From Gammaproteobacteria bacterium (GTDB lineage: Bacteria; Pseudomonadota; Gammaproteobacteria; UBA4575), in contig JAPUHH010000060.1 of NCBI GenBank assembly GCA_027297825.1, positions 1-11,877 on the forward strand: a stretch of 11,877 nt of DNA. Direction: 5' to 3'. Every line of letters starts with the position of its first letter. The first letter of the stretch is position 1. Position numbers and translations under genes: made by a program. Shown in pieces: positions 6,283 to 11,877 of this stretch. The notes beneath the pieces are model-generated. The model saw only the letters and a list, made by a program, of their open reading frames with translations, made no database searches and had not been told where the DNA came from.

Positions 6283-7128
6283 ATGCAAACGGTTACTACG
6301 GTTGCTGCACTTCGCCAGCAAATTACTGCATGGCAGGAGTGTGGCGAAAAAATTATATTTGTTCCTACGATGGGAAACTTGCATGCAGGGCACCTTGCAT
6401 TAGTAGAACATGCAAAGACATTTTCTGGAAAAATAGTCTGCAGTATTTTTGTGAATGCTCTGCAGTTTGACCGAGAAGAGGATTTGCAGAATTATCCACG
6501 TACACTGCAACAGGATATCGCCGCTTTAGAACATGACTTGGTTGATATGCTGTTCATACCAGAACATGAGGAGGTTTATTCAGCTGAAAATCAAATTACG
6601 GTTCCCAAAATCCCATTGAATCAACAATTGTGCGGTATATTCCGCCCTGGTTTTTTTGATGGCATTGTTGAAGTGGTAACGCGATTGTTTGCGGTTGTGA
6701 CTCCAGATACCGCTGTGTTTGGCGAGAAAGATTATCAACAACTGGTGATCATTAAGCAATTGGTAGCAGAGCTTGGATTGCCGATACAAATCGAACAAGT
6801 TTCCACGCAACGGGCAAAAGATGGCTTGGCGCTAAGTTCACGTAATGCTTATCTAAACGATGCCGAGCGTATACTAGCGCCACAATTGTATGCTGTGCTG
6901 TCCAGCCTGAAGAAACAAATAGAAGAAGGGAGCCGTGACTACATTGCCTTGCAGGAACAGGCTATGCTACAGCTTACAAAGGTCGGATTTCGTCCAGATT
7001 ACGTCGCAATCCGCGCTGCTGAGGATCTGGGGGAAGCCTGCTATGATACTGATTTCATTGTAATTTTAGCTGCAGCCTGGCTGGGTAAGGCGCGTTTGAT
7101 CGACAATATACTGTTACAAATCACCTAA
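6283..7128 (+). CDS. panC: Pantoate-beta-alanine ligase (pantothenate synthetase)
   Basis: PanC joins pantoate and beta-alanine with ATP to form pantothenate. The 281-residue protein has the nucleotidyltransferase motif PTMGNLHAGH (28-37), including H34 and H37, YPRT (71-74), FGEKDYQQL (146-154) and RAKDGLALSSRN (177-188), so the catalytic set looks complete. Two usually invariant places differ. FVNPxQF reads FVNALQF (56-62), and RPGHFxGVxTVV reads RPGFFDGIVEVV (121-132), replacing a conserved His with F124. These may be lineage variants. The gene starts 25 bases after panB with no clear ribosome binding site. panD, which makes beta-alanine and often follows panC, is absent from the window; a 42-residue membrane peptide gene follows instead. 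Confidence 0.96.
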   Translation: MQTVTTVAALRQQITAWQECGEKIIFVPTMGNLHAGHLALVEHAKTFSGKIVCSIFVNALQFDREEDLQNYPRTLQQDIAALEHDLVDMLFIPEHEEVYSAENQITVPKIPLNQQLCGIFRPGFFDGIVEVVTRLFAVVTPDTAVFGEKDYQQLVIIKQLVAELGLPIQIEQVSTQRAKDGLALSSRNAYLNDAERILAPQLYAVLSSLKKQIEEGSRDYIALQEQAMLQLTKVGFRPDYVAIRAAEDLGEACYDTDFIVILAAAWLGKARLIDNILLQIT

Positions 7129-7133
7129 ATCAG

Positions 7134-7139
7134 TATACT
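7134..7139 (+). promoter_or_regulatory. Possible -10 box for the 42-aa gene
   Basis: TATACT lies just after the panC stop. GTTACA (7113-7118) matches four of six -35 positions, but the spacing is only 15 bases. It would give the small gene its own promoter in addition to read-through from panC. The call is weak. Confidence 0.3.
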
Positions 7140-7163
7140 TTGTAAAAGTTTTAATATCTTTGT

Positions 7164-7170
7164 AAGGAGA
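7164..7170 (+). promoter_or_regulatory. Ribosome binding site of the 42-aa gene
   Basis: AAGGAGA lies five bases before ATG 7176, a near-consensus site and the strongest in the window. It is the main reason to accept the short frame as a gene. Confidence 0.8.
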
Positions 7171-7175
7171 CAAAT

Positions 7176-7304
7176 ATGTGGGTTTTAGTTGTACTTTGTG
7201 TAGTGTTAACGTTTGTCATTGCAATTGCTGCACAGTTGAATCTTTTTAATTTAGGTGTTTTGGACCTTATAAAATTTAAGCGTGTTTCGGATGATTCTAA
7301 CTAG
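7176..7304 (+). CDS. Small single-span membrane peptide (42 aa)
   Basis: The frame runs ATG 7176 to TAG 7302-7304. Residues 2-19 (WVLVVLCVVLTFVIAIAA) form one strongly hydrophobic helix directly after the initiator Met. A short amphipathic stretch follows (LNLFNLGVLDLIKF, 21-34), then a polar tail with K35, R36 and three acidic or Asn residues. Basic residues after the helix suggest the C-terminus stays in the cytoplasm. It is not a fragment of PanD and has no known family that I recognise. It sits between panC (47 bases upstream) and a rho-independent terminator, then pgi, in the place where panD is found in Pseudomonas. The ideal Shine-Dalgarno and the terminator 25 bases downstream argue for real translation. 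A signal-peptide-like leader is an alternative reading. Confidence 0.7.
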   Translation: MWVLVVLCVVLTFVIAIAAQLNLFNLGVLDLIKFKRVSDDSN

Positions 7305-7328
7305 CACCTAAGTAGTTTTCTAATATGT

Positions 7329-7358
7329 AGGGCGTTTATGTGGCGCCCTTATTTTTTT
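7329..7358 (+). terminator. Rho-independent terminator after the small gene
   Basis: AGGGCG and CGCCCT form an exact 6-base stem around a 9-base loop, followed after two bases by seven T. It would end transcription of the small gene and of the upstream pcnB-panC operon, separating them from pgi 28 bases later. Confidence 0.85.
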
Positions 7359-7386
7359 GTGCATTTATTTAGTATGGTAGTCCTCC

Positions 7387-8958
7387 ATGCGCAAGCCACT
7401 TTCTGAATTAGTTTCTTATCAATCCTTGCATACTCATGCCCATGATATTCAGGGACATACTTTGCGTGAGCTATTTGCGCAGAAACCAAATCGCTTTGAT
7501 GTGTTTTCACATTCTATTGATTCACTCTTATTAGACTATTCAAAAAATCGAGTTACTGAAGAAACCATAGACAAGCTCTTAGCGTTATTTTATGAATGCG
7601 AAGTCGAATCCTGGCGCGACAAGATGTTTGCAGGAGAGCTGATTAATACAACGGAGCATCGCGCCGTACAACATGCAGCATTACGGGATCTTAATGATGC
7701 AACTTCGGCAATGGCAAAAAATCAACTCGACGTGCTGCAGCTCATGGGAGCATTCGTTGAGCAAGTGCGCGCTGGCGATTTTACCGATGTGGTAAATATT
7801 GGCATTGGAGGATCTCATCTTGGCCCAATGTTGGTGTGTGATGCGCTATCAGGTTTTGCAGAAACTGGATTAAATGTGCATTTTGTCGCTAATGTGGATG
7901 CTACGGAAATCAATCGTGTATTGGAAAAGTTAAATCCAGCAAGCACACTTTTTATTATCACTTCGAAAAGTTTTACTACACAAGAGACGCTCGCCAATGC
8001 GGATACGGCAAAAAATTGGTTGGCGGCGGATGAACAGTTAAAAAATACTAGCGCAAAGCATTTTGTTGCGGTTTCTGCCAATGTTGAAAAAGCCGTTGCA
8101 TTTGGTATTCCCCAAGAGTGTGTGTTTCCAATGTGGGACGAAATTGGTGGTCGTTATTCTCTTTGGTCGGCGGTCGGGTTATCAATTGTGCTGTATGTAG
8201 GTATGCCTGCGTTCAAAGAGCTTCTGCGTGGTGCGAATGCGATGGATGAGCACTTTAAGAAAGCTCAGCCAAAAGAAAACCTGCCCGTATTGCTGGCTTT
8301 GTTAGAGATTTGGAACCAACATTTTTTGCAGGCTTCTGTGCACGCTGTGTTGCCTTATGATGCGCGGCTGCAATATTTACCCGCATATCTGCAACAGTTG
8401 GTGATGGAGAGTAATGGTAAATATGTGGATCGAGCCGGAAATCCGTTGAGTGTACCGAGTGCACCGGTTGTGTTTGGAGATGTTGGCACCAATGCGCAAC
8501 ATAGTTTCTTTCAACTTCTTCACCAAGGCACGCAAACAGTAAGCTGCGACTTCATTGGAGTTGCTAAAGCGGGACACGAAAATAGCGCACAGCACGACAT
8601 GTTAATAGCCAATATGATCGGCCAAACTCAAGCCTTAATGCTGGGTCAAACACTTGAAGAAGTGCATGATGATCCACAGCTAGCTGCGCATAAAATGTTT
8701 CCGGGCAATCGTGTTAGCAATACCCTTCTATTAAAAGATTTAACGCCCTTTACTTTGGGCATGTTGCTAGCGATGTATGAGCATAAGGTATTTGTGCAGG
8801 GAATTGTTCTGAATATCAATTCTTTCGATCAAATGGGCGTGGAACTTGGTAAGAATCTTGCTAGTAACTTGTTAGAAAAAATGCAAAATACTGATTTCGT
8901 TTCTGATCAAGATTCTTCTACTAATGCGCTAATTAATTTTTATAAAAAACACTCTTAG
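7387..8958 (+). CDS. pgi: Glucose-6-phosphate isomerase
   Basis: Pgi interconverts glucose 6-phosphate and fructose 6-phosphate in glycolysis and gluconeogenesis. The 523-residue protein is somewhat shorter than E. coli Pgi (549) but covers all motifs: VVNIGIGGSHLGP (135-147), SKSFTTQE (193-200), signature DEIGGRYSLWSAVG (251-264), MESNGKYVDR (340-349) with catalytic-type E341, GTNAQHSFFQLLHQG (367-381) with H372, and the second signature FDQMGVELGK (480-489) with K489. The C-terminus SSTNALINFYK is typical. The start is bounded by an in-frame stop at 7378-7380, so ATG 7387 is the earliest ATG possible. Only a weak GGTAG precedes it, and the mRNA leader after the upstream terminator must be very short. 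It faces queG tail to tail with 6 bases between stops. Confidence 0.97.
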   Translation: MRKPLSELVSYQSLHTHAHDIQGHTLRELFAQKPNRFDVFSHSIDSLLLDYSKNRVTEETIDKLLALFYECEVESWRDKMFAGELINTTEHRAVQHAALRDLNDATSAMAKNQLDVLQLMGAFVEQVRAGDFTDVVNIGIGGSHLGPMLVCDALSGFAETGLNVHFVANVDATEINRVLEKLNPASTLFIITSKSFTTQETLANADTAKNWLAADEQLKNTSAKHFVAVSANVEKAVAFGIPQECVFPMWDEIGGRYSLWSAVGLSIVLYVGMPAFKELLRGANAMDEHFKKAQPKENLPVLLALLEIWNQHFLQASVHAVLPYDARLQYLPAYLQQLVMESNGKYVDRAGNPLSVPSAPVVFGDVGTNAQHSFFQLLHQGTQTVSCDFIGVAKAGHENSAQHDMLIANMIGQTQALMLGQTLEEVHDDPQLAAHKMFPGNRVSNTLLLKDLTPFTLGMLLAMYEHKVFVQGIVLNINSFDQMGVELGKNLASNLLEKMQNTDFVSDQDSSTNALINFYKKHS

Positions 8959-8964
8959 AAAACT

Positions 8965-10029
8965 TCATAGGGCACCGTGTTGCTCTAGTGCCCAATGTAC
9001 ATGTTCTCGCACCAACTCACTTGGATGGTTTTGTTTTTCTTTTAGACTATTTATAGTTGCTTGTGAGCGTGGAGCATTGCCTAAGGCGACAGCAATATTG
9101 CGTTGCCAACATTCGTAGCCAATACGGCGAATTGCGGAACCTTCGGTGTTTTTTAAAAAGTCTTGTTCGCTCCAGTTAAACAAATCAACAAGGTTGGGCG
9201 CGTCTAAATTATTGCGTACGGCAAAATCTACTAGCTGGCTTTTTTTCTCAAATCGATTCCAAGGGCAATATAACTGGCAATCATCGCAGCCGTAGATGCG
9301 ATTTCCCATAGCTTGGCGAAATTCTATAGGGATGGCTTCCTTCAATTCAATAGTGTGATAAGAGATGCAACGCCTTGCATCTAACTTGTAAGGGCCGATA
9401 ATTGCCTGTGTAGGACATACGTCGATGCAAGCATGGCAAGTGCCGCAATGGTTTTCGATCGGCTTATCTAGCGATAATGGTAAGTCGGTATATAGTTCTC
9501 CCAAGAAAAACCATGAGCCGCATTCGCGATTAATTAAATTAGTGTGTTTTCCAATCCAACCTAATCCAGCTTTTTCAGCTAAGGCTTTTTCTAATACGGG
9601 TGCGCTATCAACAAATGCGCGATAGCCAAATGGGCCCACTTCTTTTTCGATACGGTCAGCTAGCTTTTGTAAGCGCTTGCGAATCACTTTGTGATAGTCT
9701 CGGCCTAGTGCATAACGGGAGATGTATGCTTGGTTGTTGTTATTCAGCACCTCTTCTTCATTTTTTGCATCAGGGGCTTGATAGTTAATGCGTGTGGAAA
9801 TAATTCGCAGTGTGCCTGGAATTAATTTTTCAGGTTGTGAGCGTTTAGTGCCATGTTTGCTCATATAATGCATTTCACCATGGTGTCCAGCGTCTAACCA
9901 ATTCATTAAACGAGTTTCGTGCTCATCCAGCTCTGTGTTGGTGATGCCAACGGCATCAAAACCAAGTTCTACACCCCAGGACTTAATTTGCTGTGTCAGT
10001 TCGGAAAAATTTGGGCTGGGTCGATGCAT
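8965..10029 (-). CDS. queG: Epoxyqueuosine reductase
   Basis: QueG reduces epoxyqueuosine to queuosine in the wobble base of tRNAs for Asp, Asn, His and Tyr, using cobalamin and two [4Fe-4S] clusters. The 354-residue protein has the N-terminal cobalamin-binding part with FDAVGIT (24-30), the catalytic segment RAFVDSAPVLEKALAEKAGLG (137-157, D141) and the two cluster sets: C195, C198, C201, C205 and C221, C248, C251, C255 (GCDDCQLYCPWN, 247-258). A helical HEAT-like tail with a REHVHWAL ending follows. The start ATG 10029 is the earliest, because an in-frame TAG lies just upstream; no Shine-Dalgarno is seen. It is divergent from nnr, as in E. coli, with only 31 bases between the chosen start codons, so their promoters must overlap the genes. 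Confidence 0.96.
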   Translation of the reverse strand: MHRPSPNFSELTQQIKSWGVELGFDAVGITNTELDEHETRLMNWLDAGHHGEMHYMSKHGTKRSQPEKLIPGTLRIISTRINYQAPDAKNEEEVLNNNNQAYISRYALGRDYHKVIRKRLQKLADRIEKEVGPFGYRAFVDSAPVLEKALAEKAGLGWIGKHTNLINRECGSWFFLGELYTDLPLSLDKPIENHCGTCHACIDVCPTQAIIGPYKLDARRCISYHTIELKEAIPIEFRQAMGNRIYGCDDCQLYCPWNRFEKKSQLVDFAVRNNLDAPNLVDLFNWSEQDFLKNTEGSAIRRIGYECWQRNIAVALGNAPRSQATINSLKEKQNHPSELVREHVHWALEQHGAL

Positions 10030-10060
10030 AGAAGGCTAAAAATATTTAGTGCTAATTTTG

Positions 10061-11566
10061 ATGACTAAGCTTACGTATAGTTTAGCAATGTGTACGCGTC
10101 CGCAAGAAATATATCTCACTCAACAAGTGCGCGAGTTAGATCGTATCGCTATTGAGGAATTTAAGGTAGCCAGTTTCTCCCTAATGAAACGGGCTGGGGT
10201 AGCGGCATTTAAGGTCATTCAGCAAGATTGGCCTATGGCGGAGCATCTTTTGGTACTGGTAGGGACTGGCAATAATGGTGGTGATGGCTACATCATTGCA
10301 AATTTAGCATGGTTAGCAAATAAGCAAGTTACGGTGATACAGGTCGGTGATCACTCCAAACTCATGGGCGATGCTAAAAAGGCCTATGACGAATATATTG
10401 AAAATGGTGGTGTGTGTAGCATATTTGATGCGCAGTCATTGCCGAGTTGTGATCTTATTGTGGATGCGTTGTTGGGGTCAGGTTTGGCTCGTCCGGTAAA
10501 GGGCGAGTTTGAGGCCGTAATTCGTCTTATTAACGAACATGCTGCACCGGTTTTGAGTGCTGACATCCCCTCAGGGCTGGATGCGAACCGAGGCATTCCT
10601 TTGGGGATAGCAGTTATTGCGAATGTTACGGTCACATTTGTGGGGATGAAACTAGGGTTGGTAATCGGAACGGGTCGCAATTATTCAGGTAAAGTGATCT
10701 TTAATAATTTACAGATTCCTAGCGAGGTTTATGCATTGATGTCTGCAACTTGTCACAATATAAAGTTAGCTGAGCTTCATTCACTGTTAGGTAAGCGTAA
10801 TGCGGATGCGCATAAAGGTGACTTCGGTCATGTGCTCGTCATTGGTGGGAATGCAGGTATGGCAGGCTCGGTCATGTTAGCTGCAGAAGCTGCTGCACGC
10901 ACAGGTTGCGGATTGGTTTCGGTGGCAACCATTTCGCAACATGCAGGGGCCGCATTGGCTACATGTCGAGAAATGATGGTTGCCGGGGTGGAAGATGTGC
11001 GTGACCTAGATCCGTTGCTCAAACGCGCTACTGTCGTGGCAGTTGGCCCGGGCCTTGGACAAAACCAGTGGGCAAAAAATTTATTCGCGCGCATTATAGA
11101 ATTTGATTTACCAATGGTGGTCGATGCTGACGCACTTAATTTGTTAGCTAAAGACCCGCTGCAAAAACCATCATGGGTGTTAACGCCGCACTCTGGAGAG
11201 GCGGCGCGGTTATTAAAAATCACAACGCACGAAATACAACAACAGCGCCTTGAGTCTGCGCAAGCCATACAACAGCAATATGGTGGAGTATGTGTTCTAA
11301 AAGGCAGTGGCACTTTGGTAGCGTCGCCAGATCAGATTTCAATATGCACGGCTGGAAATCCAGGCATGGCTTCAGGTGGAATGGGTGATGTATTGACGGG
11401 AATTATTGCAGGGTTGCTCGCGCAAGGACTTGCTCTTAATGATGCGGCACGTTTTGGGGTGCAACTACACGCACAGAGTGCAGACCTCGCGGCGCAAGAT
11501 GGTATGCGTGGAATGTTAGCAAGTGATTTGTTTTCTCCATTACGCAAACTTGTCAATGCATCATGA
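10061..11566 (+). CDS. nnr: Bifunctional NAD(P)H-hydrate epimerase / ADP-dependent NAD(P)H-hydrate dehydratase
   Basis: Nnr repairs hydrated NADH and NADPH: the N-terminal domain epimerises the hydrates and the C-terminal domain dehydrates the S form with ADP. Numbered from ATG 10061 (501 aa), the epimerase half shows GTGNNGGDGY (68-77), VDALLGSGL (134-142) and ADIPSGLDAN (167-176). The dehydratase half shows HKGDFGHVLVIGG (251-263), VGPGLG (328-333), DADALNLLA (355-363), TPHSGEAARLL (375-385), VLKGSGT and the nucleotide-binding AGNPGMASGGMGDVLTG (431-447). Both domains look intact. The start is uncertain: GTG 10049 and ATG 10088 are in-frame alternatives and none has a Shine-Dalgarno. The stop overlaps the next start as ATGA, indicating coupled translation with tsaE. 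Confidence 0.96.
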   Translation: MTKLTYSLAMCTRPQEIYLTQQVRELDRIAIEEFKVASFSLMKRAGVAAFKVIQQDWPMAEHLLVLVGTGNNGGDGYIIANLAWLANKQVTVIQVGDHSKLMGDAKKAYDEYIENGGVCSIFDAQSLPSCDLIVDALLGSGLARPVKGEFEAVIRLINEHAAPVLSADIPSGLDANRGIPLGIAVIANVTVTFVGMKLGLVIGTGRNYSGKVIFNNLQIPSEVYALMSATCHNIKLAELHSLLGKRNADAHKGDFGHVLVIGGNAGMAGSVMLAAEAAARTGCGLVSVATISQHAGAALATCREMMVAGVEDVRDLDPLLKRATVVAVGPGLGQNQWAKNLFARIIEFDLPMVVDADALNLLAKDPLQKPSWVLTPHSGEAARLLKITTHEIQQQRLESAQAIQQQYGGVCVLKGSGTLVASPDQISICTAGNPGMASGGMGDVLTGIIAGLLAQGLALNDAARFGVQLHAQSADLAAQDGMRGMLASDLFSPLRKLVNAS

Positions 11567-11877
11567 AGTTAGTAGGAGAATCTGCTACGCAAGCATTGGG
11601 TGTGAAGATTGCAAATCTTTGTGCGCCACCATTGGTTATTCATTTAATCGGCGACCTAGGTAGTGGTAAAACTACTTTTGCGCGCGGGTTTATTCAATCA
11701 TTTGGGCATACGGGTATTGTAAAGAGCCCGACATTTTCATTGCTTGAAACTTACAATTTTGTAGGAGTAAATCTTTATCATTACGACCTATATCGTATGA
11801 AAGATCCGCATGAGCTTGAGTATTTGGGAATTCGAGATTTATCCGCAGAAGTTGATGCTATTAGCCTGATTGAATGG
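11563..11877 (+). CDS. tsaE: tRNA threonylcarbamoyladenosine biosynthesis ATPase TsaE, 3' end outside window
   Basis: TsaE is the ATPase that works with TsaB and TsaD to make N6-threonylcarbamoyladenosine at position 37 of ANN-decoding tRNAs. The first 105 residues are present. They include the Walker A motif GDLGSGKTTFARG (30-42), SPTFSLLETY (55-64), LYHYDLYRMKDPHELEYLGI (71-90) and the family ending LIEW (102-105) exactly at the edge. About the last third of the protein is missing. Its ATG overlaps the nnr stop (ATGA), the same junction type as yjeF-yjeE in other gammaproteobacteria; amiB and mutL commonly follow there. Confidence 0.95.
   Translation, partial: MKLVGESATQALGVKIANLCAPPLVIHLIGDLGSGKTTFARGFIQSFGHTGIVKSPTFSLLETYNFVGVNLYHYDLYRMKDPHELEYLGIRDLSAEVDAISLIEW

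Noticed and set aside
7176..7304. Small frame as a remnant of panD
   Set aside because: Its translation is a hydrophobic helix with no resemblance to PanD, which has a conserved Gly-Ser cleavage site in a soluble barrel.
8970..8993. Hairpin GGGCAC / GTGCCC at the pgi-queG convergence as a bidirectional terminator
   Set aside because: The stem is exact but the loop is 12 bases and no T run follows on the plus strand; on the minus strand only a weak TTTT comes several bases later.
10828..11313. Long open frame on the minus strand inside nnr
   Set aside because: It is antisense to a conserved dehydratase domain, has no ribosome binding site, and its Ser/Thr/Ala/Pro-rich composition is typical of a shadow frame.

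Overview
The window comes from a gammaproteobacterium of moderately AT-rich composition (judged by eye, not counted). Two gene strings typical of that class support this: pcnB-folK-(deoxynucleoside kinase)-panB-panC followed by pgi, and queG divergent from nnr-tsaE, the order around yjeS/yjeF/yjeE in E. coli. Genus cannot be assigned from the sequence alone. I see no phage, insertion sequence, CRISPR array, tRNA or rRNA.

Layout. Positions 1-2690 form a minus-strand accessory block: an acidic protein built of tandem 34-residue TPR-type repeats (3' end outside the window), two FHA-domain paralogues that share an unusual arginine-rich N-terminal module, and a 55-residue single-span membrane protein. 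A 252-base divergent intergenic region (2691-2942) follows. The plus-strand metabolic operon pcnB, folK, deoxynucleoside kinase, panB, panC (2973-7128) comes next with tight or overlapping junctions. A 42-residue membrane peptide gene with a strong ribosome binding site and an intrinsic terminator lies where panD sits in Pseudomonas, and then comes pgi. pgi and the minus-strand queG converge with 6 bases between them. queG and nnr then diverge, and nnr overlaps tsaE by ATGA. tsaE runs off the right edge.

How the genes work together. PcnB adds 3' poly(A) tails to RNA. FolK supplies a folate precursor, and PanB uses 5,10-methylenetetrahydrofolate to make ketopantoate, which PanC condenses with beta-alanine to pantothenate, so folate and coenzyme A supply are physically linked. 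The deoxynucleoside kinase is a nucleotide-salvage insertion in that operon. Pgi is central carbon metabolism. QueG and TsaE are tRNA-modification factors and Nnr repairs damaged NAD(P)H.

The part that is not routine is the left block. Two phosphothreonine-reader (FHA) proteins with a shared N-terminal signature lie beside a TPR scaffold and a small membrane protein, with no kinase or phosphatase visible in the window. A linked signalling or scaffold role is inference only. The small genes and the TPR gene have clear Shine-Dalgarno sequences, while most housekeeping genes here have none that I can recognise.
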